Below, piece after piece: positions 1 through 7,758 of a stretch of DNA of 47,307 nt (position 1 is the stretch's first letter; each line of letters starts with the position of its first letter). The stretch is from Algoriphagus sp. (lineage in GTDB: Bacteria; Bacteroidota; Bacteroidia; Cytophagales; Cyclobacteriaceae), in the NCBI GenBank assembly GCA_021298245.1, contig JAJTDZ010000022.1:1-47307 (forward strand), read 5' to 3'. A program made the position numbers and the translations under genes. The notes under the pieces were generated by a model. That model searched no databases. It was given only the letters and a program-made list of their open reading frames with translations, and was not told the origin of the DNA.

Positions 1-27
1 TTTGTTTAGTATTCTTTAAAAGACCTA

Positions 28-954
28 TTAATTTTCAATGGTAATATTTCCGGAAGTGATGTTGCCTTTGACCCATATGGTGGCATTGTTATTCAATTCC
101 AAGGTCCTTCCGCTTTCAGAATTCCCCACACGTATGTTTCCCGAACCTGCTTTTAAGCTGTAATTGAATGCCTTGAGATCAGAGGTTGTTTGGACCGTGA
201 AATTACCTGAAGTACCTGAAAACTGGGTATTTGCACCAAGTCCTGAATTTACTGCGCGTACATTTCCTGAGGTAAAGGCCAAGCTACCCAGCTGCTTTGC
301 ATTTTCGATTTTGGCATTGCCAGAGGTTAGACGTGCGCTGAGCACTCCATCGATATTCTTTGCATCCAGAGATCCACTGGTAGATTCGTAATTAACCGAT
401 CCGCTGATGTTTTCCAAGTAGGCATTTCCTGAGGTGAGTCTCGCCTCTACATTGCCTTCAATGCCAGTTGCCTTCAGTGTCCCAGAGGTAGAGGTCAACT
501 TTAGATTTCCCTTGATCTGAGCCGCCATGATGGTGCCTGAGGTAAGTTGCAAAGCCGTATTTTCACTTGCTAAATTGGTTAAGTTGACTTCCCCGGAAGA
601 TCCTCTTACGCTTACTTGCATGGATTTGGGTCCAGTGATCTTCAGGTAACCCTTGTTTTTGCTATTCCAGTTGTACTTTTCGCCGCTTCTCTTGTAGCTT
701 ACTTTGAGCACATCTCCCAGCGTCACAAAGACAATGTCTTGGTCTGAGATATTGGATTCCAAATAGGCTTCCACGGATACTTCCGTTCCTTCTCCACCCT
801 GGTAACTTACATCTAGCCATCCGCTTTCTACTTCGATTTGCTTGATGTTGTTGTATTTTTTGGTGGTGTTGACCAATACATTTTGACTTGCAGCATAAGG
901 TATGGATGCCAGGAGCATCAGAGCCATTAAAGAAAAGTAATGTAATTTTTTCAT
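28..954 (-). CDS. Secreted DUF4097/DUF2807-type beta-solenoid protein
   Basis: A 308-residue exported protein with a type I signal peptide (hydrophobic core residues 8-21, likely cut after IPYAAS). From about residue 115 onward it consists of repeats of 17-20 residues centred on a TSG[NTS] motif followed by alternating hydrophobic residues (for example LTSGNAYLENISG and TSGSLDAKNIDG); I count about nine copies, the last at the C terminus. This is the pattern of the DUF4097 / head-GIN families, which fold as stacked beta-coils; a putative adhesin label is often attached, but function is not established. It is the last gene of a sigma / anti-sigma / outer-membrane-protein operon, 12 bp after the preceding gene, so it is probably an envelope or cell-surface protein under that sigma factor's transcript. 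No catalytic motif is visible. Confidence 0.75.
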   Translation of the reverse strand: MKKLHYFSLMALMLLASIPYAASQNVLVNTTKKYNNIKQIEVESGWLDVSYQGGEGTEVSVEAYLESNISDQDIVFVTLGDVLKVSYKRSGEKYNWNSKNKGYLKITGPKSMQVSVRGSSGEVNLTNLASENTALQLTSGTIMAAQIKGNLKLTSTSGTLKATGIEGNVEARLTSGNAYLENISGSVNYESTSGSLDAKNIDGVLSARLTSGNAKIENAKQLGSLAFTSGNVRAVNSGLGANTQFSGTSGNFTVQTTSDLKAFNYSLKAGSGNIRVGNSESGRTLELNNNATIWVKGNITSGNITIEN

Positions 955-966
955 GGTTTGGATAGG

Positions 967-2001
967 TTAAAAGACAATGCCAAAGGTGATGGGATTCAAG
1001 GATGGGCCTTTGCCATCTTGGAAAAGGGTGTTGAGGTCGTAGGTGGTAAAAAAGGTGACGTGTTCTCCTATGCCTACTTCCCCACGGAAGCCATAGCGCA
1101 GGTTTTCCAAGTAAAGTCCTGTGTTGACTTTATCTATTTTTTTAGGTTCATTATTTTCTTCGTACACAAACTTGGATCTACCTCCTAGACGGTAACCGAT
1201 ATAGGGTCCGACAGCTAAGGTGAGGCCGTCTTCCTGAGTCTTTCCTAAGTTCACTTCTAATAAGGTCATTGCAGTCAGGTAAGAAGCAGATAATTTGCTC
1301 TTTACTCCTGTCACATCGGTACGCTCTACAAAGGAAATTTGATCTTGGCCGCGGACGGCTTGAAAATCCCGGTTTTCAAACTTGAAATTGTACCATTGGA
1401 AGCCTAATCCTATATTCCAGTGTACTCCCTTCCCGATTTGATGGGAACCTACCCAGTTTAATCCCACATTCCAACTTCCCCAACCTTTGGTCGCATAGGG
1501 CTGATCCGAAGTAGGAAAGCTGCCCTCCTGAAGAAAATTGTTAATCCCTAAATCAATACTAAAATTGTCTACATAAGGAGGGTTATCCCCATCTTCCGAA
1601 CCGGTTTCGATCTTAACTTTTGTATTGTCACCCGACTCATCTACGTAAAGCCGCATTTTACCTACCTGCACCTCAGTTTCCAAGGGGCGCTCAATCACCT
1701 TGACCACCTCTTTGACCGTCCCATCTTTTTTATGGATTTCGACCAAGGTCAATTCTCCCGTTTCCTTATTTTCCAACAGGTCTAGTTCGCTGATGATTTG
1801 ATTGATATTCATCCCTTTCAATTTTTCAAAATCGGCTAGGGATTCGACCATAATTACGATTCTTCCAGCCTTACCAAATTCAATGACTACGGAGTCTTTG
1901 AGCGAAGGGATGCTAGTTTTCAGGGTTGTTTCAGGATTGGTCTTGGCCTCAGCCAGGAAGGCACATCCTAAAAAAGCGAGTAGGAGCACTAATTTTTTCA
2001 T
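967..2001 (-). CDS. Predicted outer-membrane beta-barrel protein
   Basis: A 344-residue protein with a signal peptide (MKKLVLLLAFLGCAFLAEA). The first ~140 mature residues are charged and may be periplasmic; the second half has alternating amphipathic strands rich in Gly, Tyr and Trp (NVGLNWVGSHQIGKGVHWNIGLGF region) and ends in a strand terminating with phenylalanine (ITFGIVF), the usual C-terminal signature for insertion of outer-membrane barrels. It resembles porin-like small barrels of Bacteroidota, but I cannot assign a named family. It lies 34 bp after the anti-sigma-like gene and 12 bp before the DUF4097 gene, all on the minus strand, so cotranscription is likely. Function unknown. Confidence 0.7.
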   Translation of the reverse strand: MKKLVLLLAFLGCAFLAEAKTNPETTLKTSIPSLKDSVVIEFGKAGRIVIMVESLADFEKLKGMNINQIISELDLLENKETGELTLVEIHKKDGTVKEVVKVIERPLETEVQVGKMRLYVDESGDNTKVKIETGSEDGDNPPYVDNFSIDLGINNFLQEGSFPTSDQPYATKGWGSWNVGLNWVGSHQIGKGVHWNIGLGFQWYNFKFENRDFQAVRGQDQISFVERTDVTGVKSKLSASYLTAMTLLEVNLGKTQEDGLTLAVGPYIGYRLGGRSKFVYEENNEPKKIDKVNTGLYLENLRYGFRGEVGIGEHVTFFTTYDLNTLFQDGKGPSLNPITFGIVF

Positions 2002-2035
2002 GGGTTCTGTTATTTTTTGTATGCTTGGTTTAGTT

Positions 2036-2818
2036 TTATTGTTTTTCGTTTGAAGGGACTTTTCGACTCGTTAGGGAAGAGAAAAACCTGTCTTTTTTAT
2101 CTTGAACTTCTACAAACCCCTCGTCCAGTTTGTCGAGGAGCCCTTCCACCTGACCAACTGTTTTTCCAAGTTCAGTGATCAAGTTTTTGTTCAGGGCCTC
2201 TTCTTTTTTCAATCCATCGGAGAAAATCCGTACTCGATATCCATCAAATACTTCGGCATCTGCCAAGTTAGGTGGTGAGCTAGTTGGTAAAGGAGTGGTT
2301 TGGATTGATTGAGGAGTTAAAAAAACCTTGATCTTGGTAGCTGAATTTAATTCCTCCGCTACTGCCGCTTCCGAACTTGGGGAAGTAACTGCTTCAGACC
2401 CCTTATTTTCTAGTTGGGTCTCCTTGGTGTTTTCCTGAGGCAAGGTTGATTGTAAAATGGGGTTACTTGAACGATAAGTGCTTTTTTCAGCTAGGTATGC
2501 TGGTTCTTGTTCTTCTTCGGAAAACACCATTTCTGATTCTGGCATTGATTTCGGTACAAGAGGGATTTCCTGCACCTCTTCACTAGCGGCAACCGAATTT
2601 TCTTGTTCTGTTTGAGGTACTTGGGACCAGATTAGGTACCCTAGACCGAGGAGCAATGGCATTGCTGCAGCGATCGCCCACCATAAACTTTTCTTCGGTT
2701 GCTTCCCTGCATCCAATTGGGTTTCCAGTTTATCCCATGCCTCTGGGCTAGGGGAGGCTTCCTGTTTTTCGAGTTTTTCTCTAAAAACCCGGTCCAATTC
2801 TTCGTCTGATTTAGCCAT
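2036..2818 (-). CDS. Anti-sigma-factor-like single-pass membrane protein
   Basis: A 260-residue protein from the ATG at 2818, which overlaps the sigma-factor stop by 8 bp; a longer reading frame upstream would run deep into the sigma gene and is rejected. The N-terminal ~43 residues are acidic and cytoplasmic (DRVFREKLEKQEASPSPEAWDKLE), a motif I associate with small Bacteroidota proteins next to ECF sigma factors. One membrane segment follows at about residues 45-63 (SLWWAIAAAMPLLLGLGYLIW), then a low-complexity Glu/Ser/Pro-rich periplasmic tail. The position immediately downstream of an ECF sigma gene and the inside-TM-outside topology suggest it holds or modulates the sigma factor. No zinc-binding HxxxCxxC motif is present, so it is not a classical ZAS anti-sigma factor; the role is inferred from context. 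Confidence 0.6.
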   Translation of the reverse strand: MAKSDEELDRVFREKLEKQEASPSPEAWDKLETQLDAGKQPKKSLWWAIAAAMPLLLGLGYLIWSQVPQTEQENSVAASEEVQEIPLVPKSMPESEMVFSEEEQEPAYLAEKSTYRSSNPILQSTLPQENTKETQLENKGSEAVTSPSSEAAVAEELNSATKIKVFLTPQSIQTTPLPTSSPPNLADAEVFDGYRVRIFSDGLKKEEALNKNLITELGKTVGQVEGLLDKLDEGFVEVQDKKDRFFSSLTSRKVPSNEKQ

Positions 2819-3380
2819 GTGTGGTTTTTTCTTGGAGTTGGAGACTGGCAATCTTTTCTTTGAGTACGTTTCTTGCTCGATTGAGCTGGGATTTGGAAGT
2901 ACTTTCCGTAATCCCCAAGAGTTGTGCAATTTCTGGGTGGCTGTACCCTTCGATTACATATAAGTTAAACACGGTTCTATACCCCGAAGGAAGGTCCTGG
3001 ACCAAGGTCAAGATCTCTTCAGCCTCCATTTGAGCTACAGCTTCTGTGGTATCCAAAATTTGAGAAGCTTCTTCCAAAGAATGGTGCATTACTTGTTGTT
3101 TATCGGTTCTCAAGGCCATCAAGGCCTGGGTTATTACAATTCTTTTCATCCAGCCTTCAAAACTTCCTTTGGATTCAAACTGTCCTATTTTTTCAAAGAT
3201 TTTCATAAAACTTTGAATCAAGATGTCTTCTGCCACTTGTCTGTCTTTTAAGTACCGAAGGCAAATGGCCATAAATTTTCCCGAATATTGATCGTAAAGC
3301 TGACGTTGTGCAACACGGTCACCGTCAAGACAGCCCTGAAGGAGTTCCTTTTCAGAAGAAAACTTGAGGTGGCGAAACAT
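2811..3380 (-). CDS. ECF-type sigma-70 family RNA polymerase sigma factor
   Basis: A 189-residue protein with the two ECF domains. Sigma region 2 covers roughly residues 20-85 (YDQYSGKFMAICLRYL, then the conserved DRQVAEDILIQSF and the W-containing GSFEGWMKRI). Sigma region 4 covers roughly residues 125-180 (LPSGYRTVFNLYVIEGYSHPEI and the helix-turn-helix LLGITESTSKSQLNRAR). Length is normal for the family. It would redirect RNA polymerase to a small regulon, probably including its own operon. It is the first gene of sigma / anti-sigma-like / barrel / DUF4097, and its stop overlaps the next start by 8 bp, implying translational coupling. I found no convincing promoter in the 117 bp upstream. 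Confidence 0.9.
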   Translation of the reverse strand: MFRHLKFSSEKELLQGCLDGDRVAQRQLYDQYSGKFMAICLRYLKDRQVAEDILIQSFMKIFEKIGQFESKGSFEGWMKRIVITQALMALRTDKQQVMHHSLEEASQILDTTEAVAQMEAEEILTLVQDLPSGYRTVFNLYVIEGYSHPEIAQLLGITESTSKSQLNRARNVLKEKIASLQLQEKTTHG

Positions 3381-3497
3381 TTGGTTTGGCTTTCTCTTGG
3401 TATAGATGCAGGAGTGTCCCTGAAGGTTGCTCCAGCTGATAAAAAAAAGATTTTATTTTTTTATTAACGGTTTATTAGCCGTATAGTCTAGATTTTC

Positions 3498-3785
3498 TTA
3501 CAAAGAAAAAATAAAAAAGGCCAGGGCAATCACAAAAATCAAACACATGACCTGTGCCTTTTCCTTAAATTCCGTTGCAACTTTGGGCTTACGTAATACG
3601 ATAACAGCCAAGCCTAAGCCAAAAAATTGCAAAAATAAACTCACCCCATTGAGGGGCCCCATAGGAGCATCCAAAAGTCTGAGCTGGGTGTTGAGTAAGG
3701 ACAGGACCCCAAGCAAAATACCCGTAATTCCAAAGAGAAAGGAACGGTGTAGGAGTACAGATTCAGGTAGGGATGACCATTTCAT
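3498..3785 (-). CDS. Small multi-pass membrane protein, unknown
   Basis: A 95-residue protein from the ATG at 3785; a TTG seven codons earlier is possible but a promoter-like TACCTTTG at 3811-3804 overlaps it, favouring the ATG. Three hydrophobic stretches are visible (SFLFGITGILLGVLSLLNT, LFLQFFGLGLAVIVL and VMCLIFVIALAFFIF). It starts 50 bp downstream of the PolX-like gene on the same strand. No motif tells its function and I do not recognise the family. Confidence 0.55.
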   Translation of the reverse strand: MKWSSLPESVLLHRSFLFGITGILLGVLSLLNTQLRLLDAPMGPLNGVSLFLQFFGLGLAVIVLRKPKVATEFKEKAQVMCLIFVIALAFFIFSL

Positions 3786-3803
3786 AGGTTTCAGGGCAAA
3801 GCA

Positions 3804-3811
3804 CAAAGGTA
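3804..3811 (-). promoter_or_regulatory. Candidate Bacteroidota -7 element
   Basis: Reading on the minus strand, TACCTTTG matches the Bacteroidota TAnnTTTG -7 element. It ends about 18 nt before the ATG at 3785, so transcription would start only a few nucleotides upstream of that gene. No TTTG is found at the expected -33 distance, so this is a half-match. Confidence 0.35.
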
Positions 3812-3835
3812 AAGAAAAACGTAATTAAGATATAC

Positions 3836-5545
3836 CTAGGCTTTCACTAGGCTTTCCTTTCTCCGTATAAAAAACTTTTCGAGTTCGACACTTGACTTGG
3901 TATTGAGCGTCATGTCTTTGCTCAAGCCTCCTTTTCGTGCTACGCACAGTCCATAATACATGTCTGCAAAGCCTTCGATTTCGTGGGCATCGGGATTGAT
4001 AGACAAGAGCACTCCTTGGTCCATGGCATAGCGAATCCACCTCCAATCCAGATCCAACCTCCAGGGGTTGGCATTGATCTCAATCACCACCTGCCTTGCA
4101 GCACAAGCCTCAATCACTGCCTGGTGGTCTATAGGGTATCCCTCTCTTCTCAACAATAGTCTTCCGGTGGGATGACCCAGAATAGTGGTGTAGGGATTAT
4201 ATATAGCCGTTATTAAGCGGTCGGTGGCCCTTTTGATGTCCATGTTGAGGATGGAGTGCACCGAGGCTACGATAAAATCAAAACCTTGCAATACTTCTTC
4301 TGGATAGTCTAGGCTTCCATCGGCCAAAATATCGGACTCAATTCCTTTGAAAATTCGAAAAGGTGCCATTTCTTGATTAAGAGCATCGATTTCTTTCTGC
4401 TGCTGTATGACCCTTTCTATTTCGAGCCCTCCGGCGTAACTGGCCGTTCGGCTATGATCGGAGATTCCCAAGTACTCGTAGCCCAAGGACCTGCAATGTT
4501 CGGCCATTTGCCGCAGGCTGTGCTTTCCATCGCTGTAGGTGGAGTGGTTGTGTAGACTACCTCTGAAGTCTGAGGCTTCTAGCAATACCGGTATACTTGC
4601 TTTTTTTGCCAACTCCACTTCCCCATAGCCTTCTCGCATTTCTCTGGGGATAAATTGGAGTTGGTTTAGGGTAAAAAACTCTTCTTCCGATAGGAAGTTA
4701 TTTTTTCGAATCTTCTCCGCCATGCTTTCCTGCTCGTCAACCAAGCAATTCAGGTGGGATTTGGAGGCGATCAGCAACATTTCTTTAGATACTGCTGCAT
4801 CAGGAGAAGAAAAATGCAGGATAATTTTTAGCTCTGGATCAAGAAGTTTTCCTCTCCAGGTAAAGGGTCCAGATTGGCTGAGTTCCCATTCCACATTTGA
4901 AAGCCCTTTGAGTGAATTCTTGACCTGAATCAAAGATGCTGAAACGATCAAAAATTCAGCTTCTGAAATAATTTCCATCTTTCTGACAAAATCCCCAACT
5001 GGTCTTACAGAAGCTTTTGGGAGTAGCTGCTGTAGTTTGGAGCTAAGGTCCTGGATGGGTACTTCAATATCTGCGAATAGCCACTTGCCTGCATTGGAGG
5101 CTCTAAATAGCAAGTTTTGTAAAATACTTTCTTGGGTTTTTTCTCCAAAGCCTTTGAGTTGAGCGATTTTTCCGCTCTGGCAGGCCTCCATCAGTTCGTG
5201 GGTAGAGGTGATGCCCAAGTCCTCCCAAAGAGATTTTACTTTTTTAGGCCCCAGACCTTTGATTTGGAGCATTTCCAAAATACCGCTAGGGGTCTTTTCT
5301 AGGAGTACTTCTAGCGCTGAAAAACTACCCGATTGCCTTATGGAAAGAATAGCTTCTGCCACACTTTTACCCAATCCAGGGACCTGTGTAATTTCTTCCT
5401 GTCCTAGGTCCATGAGATCCATTTCTCCACGCTCCAAGGTATTGAGCGCACTTTGGTAACTTCTGATTTTAAATGGGTTTTCATCGTGAAGTTCCATGAG
5501 CTGTATGCTCAGCTTCAATTGACGAAGAATGGTCTTGTGATCCAA
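3836..5545 (-). CDS. PolX-family protein: degenerate polymerase domain with intact PHP nuclease domain
   Basis: A 569-residue protein with the layout and length of bacterial PolX (about 570). Residues 1-150 hold helix-hairpin-helix DNA-binding motifs (VPGLGKSVAEAI near 55, IKGLGPKKV near 95, LKGFGEKTQESI near 130). Residues ~155-315 align with the pol beta palm, but the nucleotidyltransferase motif GSxRRxxxxxxDxD reads GDFVRKMEIISEAEF (184-198), so the two metal-binding aspartates are Glu195 and Glu197, and the third catalytic Asp region reads DPELKIILH. Residues ~328-560 form a PHP domain with all expected metal ligands: H332, H334, D339, H364, E403, H430, H458, D519, H521. It therefore probably acts as a metal-dependent 3'-5' exonuclease or phosphoesterase in DNA repair and may not polymerise DNA. 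Confidence 0.85.
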   Translation of the reverse strand: MDHKTILRQLKLSIQLMELHDENPFKIRSYQSALNTLERGEMDLMDLGQEEITQVPGLGKSVAEAILSIRQSGSFSALEVLLEKTPSGILEMLQIKGLGPKKVKSLWEDLGITSTHELMEACQSGKIAQLKGFGEKTQESILQNLLFRASNAGKWLFADIEVPIQDLSSKLQQLLPKASVRPVGDFVRKMEIISEAEFLIVSASLIQVKNSLKGLSNVEWELSQSGPFTWRGKLLDPELKIILHFSSPDAAVSKEMLLIASKSHLNCLVDEQESMAEKIRKNNFLSEEEFFTLNQLQFIPREMREGYGEVELAKKASIPVLLEASDFRGSLHNHSTYSDGKHSLRQMAEHCRSLGYEYLGISDHSRTASYAGGLEIERVIQQQKEIDALNQEMAPFRIFKGIESDILADGSLDYPEEVLQGFDFIVASVHSILNMDIKRATDRLITAIYNPYTTILGHPTGRLLLRREGYPIDHQAVIEACAARQVVIEINANPWRLDLDWRWIRYAMDQGVLLSINPDAHEIEGFADMYYGLCVARKGGLSKDMTLNTKSSVELEKFFIRRKESLVKA

Positions 5546-5622
5546 GATTTTGAACGTTTAATGAAATGGATACGTATTTGTCGGTAAAAAGAGTTTCAAA
5601 TTACACAGGGAAGGGCTAACTT

Positions 5623-5645
5623 CCACTACTGCTAGTGGGGTTTTT
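5623..5645 (+). terminator. Weak hairpin followed by T5 in the divergent intergenic region
   Basis: CCACTA (5623-5628), a 4-nt loop and TAGTGG (5633-5638) form a short stem followed by GG and five T. It resembles a rightward terminator but lies between divergent genes, so it may be a leader element of the EVE-domain gene or chance. A second inverted repeat, TACCCC (5676-5681) / GGGGTA (5690-5695), lies just before that gene. Confidence 0.3.
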
Positions 5646-5711
5646 CTTGCAGGCTTAGTTTGAATACCTTGTCAATACCCCATTGTAGAGGGGTAAAATG
5701 TTTTCAACAAG

Positions 5712-6110
5712 ATGAATTATTGGCTAGTAAAAACTGAACCGAGTACCTATTCCTGGGATGATTTGAGGAAAAGAGGCACAGATAGTTGGGATGGAATTCG
5801 GAACTTTCAGGCGCGAAACTATTTAAAGCAAATGAAAGTAGGAGATGGAGTGCTGGTCTACCACTCCGGAAAGGATAAATCTATACAGGGTCTAGCACAG
5901 GTGCTGGAGGAAGCCTTTGATGATCCTCAAGATGCAGCTTGGGTGGCCGTGAGATTGAAAGCCATACGCCCTTTGGCTAGACCGGTACCTTTGTCTGCCA
6001 TCCAAGCTCATCCCAAACTTTCACAAATTTCTTTACTCAAGCAGTCTCGATTATCCGTGCATGCCTTGAGCCAAGAAGAGGGTGAATTACTTTTAGGGAT
6101 GGGATCATGA
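5712..6110 (+). CDS. EVE domain-containing protein
   Basis: A 132-residue protein that is one EVE domain from end to end. It starts with the diagnostic NYWLVKTEPSTYSWDDL, followed by WDGIRNFQARNYLKQMKVGDGVLVYHSG, all typical of the YTH-like/EVE (thymocyte nuclear protein 1) family. EVE domains share the PUA-like fold and bind modified bases in DNA or RNA; the family label is firm but the ligand of this protein is unknown. Its stop overlaps the start of the next gene by ATGA, so the two are likely translated together. It is not near restriction genes here, so a role in base-modification defence is not supported by context. Confidence 0.9.
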   Translation: MNYWLVKTEPSTYSWDDLRKRGTDSWDGIRNFQARNYLKQMKVGDGVLVYHSGKDKSIQGLAQVLEEAFDDPQDAAWVAVRLKAIRPLARPVPLSAIQAHPKLSQISLLKQSRLSVHALSQEEGELLLGMGS

Positions 6111-7726
6111 GACAGGTTATCTTTATTTTACTCAGCTATTTTTTGGTCCTATCTGCGGCAGCACAGGTGGTGTTTGTGGAGCGGCACGAGCTTCCTGCTC
6201 AAAGCTATGACCCCAACTTTGAACTGATGAAAATTCCTTCGGGTCTGGTGGCATTCAGGACCTATCAGGAGCGGAGTTTTAGTACGGATAGGGTATTTCA
6301 GTATTTTCTAAGTGGACAAAATCTACAAGCTTCAGGGCTAAATGAAGTTAGCATGAAGCCTGGATTTGATATGATGGGCTATGATACGGATGAAGACCAA
6401 TTGTATGTCTTGTTTACAAAAGGCACAAACCCTTCTTCCGAAAAATACGTACTCCACCTGGACCTAAGTACCCAAGTGGGGGTGGAGTATCCTGCGAGCA
6501 ATTTATTGCCTATGGATTTGGTTGAATTTTTGGTTTTAGATAAGCAGGCTATTTTTTTAGGGATATCAGATACCCGTCCGGTACTTCAGATTTTATCCTT
6601 TGTCGACAACAGTGTGCATACCGTTCAGGGTATTTATGGCAACGAAACGCAAGTGATTCAATTGGTTAAAATTCCCGAATTGGAAGCATTTGACGTGGTC
6701 GTACAGCGGAAATTACCCCTCAAAGTAAAAGAAACTGCAGTCCTTACTTTTGACTTGCAAGGAAATCTGCTTCGGGAATTGAAACTCGGAGGCTTGGGAG
6801 AAGATGGCCAGGAATTTTTGGATGGATTGTTATTGCCAGCTACTTCTTCCCCTCAAGCCATGGTAGGCGCTTTTGGAAAAGCCTCGAGGAATTCATACGA
6901 AGGCATGTACCTGCTGGAAATCAATGAATTTGGAGAGGTCGATCCCTTTTTCTATACCCTAGAAGATTTTCCTAATTTCTACAACTACCTGCCTGAAAAG
7001 AGGAAAGAAAAGCAAAATAGGTACGTGGCCTCCCAATTGGAAAAAGGAAAAAAAGCAACTGTACGAAATACCTATGCCGTTCGAGCGGTGTATGAAAAAG
7101 AAGATAGCTATGTCATGTATTTTGATCAGCTGTCAGAAACCAGTTCAAGGGGGCAGGGAAGGGTGGCTCCTCCCTCCACGGGCATACCGTACCGATTTGA
7201 TCGATTCAACCGCCTAGGATATGTTCCTTATTTTATGGATCCTCTATTTTGGCCCAATGCTTCTGGTCAAGCCTACTCGATCGTAACGGAATATACCTAC
7301 AGGTCGGCGCATTTTATTGAAGTAGCCAAAACGGGTCAGGTGCTATGGGACAATGCCTCTAGCTACGAGGATTTCCGGACCACCTATCCCGAGCCCTTTG
7401 GAGAGTTTGCAGTACAAGGGGAAGAGGTCATTCACTTGTACTTGCTCAACGACCAACTCAAATTGAATTTATTTAAAGCGGGTGAAAAGATTTTAGAAAA
7501 TCAGACTTTTCCTTTAGAACTCCCAGAGGGTCAAGGCAGCATACAATATACTGATCTGGAATCCCTTCGCTTGGGACATTGGTATGGCCCTTATTTCTTA
7601 CTTTCTGGACTTCAGAAAGTAAGGTTTACCAACGAAAAGCAACAAGAAGAAATCAAAGAGGTGTTTTTTATGAGTAAAATTTTGGTCGACGGCAACTTGA
7701 TTCCTCCCAAAGAGGATCAAGACTAG
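6107..7726 (+). CDS. Secreted protein of unknown function
   Basis: A 539-residue protein with a signal peptide (VIFILLSYFLVLSAAAQ, cut near residue 19). The mature part has no membrane segment and is rich in short beta-strand stretches with aromatic residues, consistent with a beta-propeller-like periplasmic or surface protein, but I see no repeat motif clear enough to name a family. It begins inside the stop codon of the EVE-domain gene (ATGA overlap) and lies 32 bp upstream of pyrR. A C-terminal region (HWYGPYFLLSGLQKVRF) is followed by a charged tail; there is no recognisable secretion sorting domain. I do not recognise this gene. Confidence 0.65.
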   Translation: MRQVIFILLSYFLVLSAAAQVVFVERHELPAQSYDPNFELMKIPSGLVAFRTYQERSFSTDRVFQYFLSGQNLQASGLNEVSMKPGFDMMGYDTDEDQLYVLFTKGTNPSSEKYVLHLDLSTQVGVEYPASNLLPMDLVEFLVLDKQAIFLGISDTRPVLQILSFVDNSVHTVQGIYGNETQVIQLVKIPELEAFDVVVQRKLPLKVKETAVLTFDLQGNLLRELKLGGLGEDGQEFLDGLLLPATSSPQAMVGAFGKASRNSYEGMYLLEINEFGEVDPFFYTLEDFPNFYNYLPEKRKEKQNRYVASQLEKGKKATVRNTYAVRAVYEKEDSYVMYFDQLSETSSRGQGRVAPPSTGIPYRFDRFNRLGYVPYFMDPLFWPNASGQAYSIVTEYTYRSAHFIEVAKTGQVLWDNASSYEDFRTTYPEPFGEFAVQGEEVIHLYLLNDQLKLNLFKAGEKILENQTFPLELPEGQGSIQYTDLESLRLGHWYGPYFLLSGLQKVRFTNEKQQEEIKEVFFMSKILVDGNLIPPKEDQD

Positions 7727-7758
7727 TTTATTTTCTATATTTACCGCAAATTTGTCCC

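Noticed and set aside
2819-2929. Longer N-terminal extension of the anti-sigma-like protein
   Set aside because: It would overlap the sigma gene by over 100 bp, and the extra residues do not look like the family; the ATG at 2818 is better.
5712-6110. EVE-domain gene as part of a modified-DNA restriction system
   Set aside because: No McrB/endonuclease or methylase gene is adjacent, and the next genes are pyrimidine and transporter genes.
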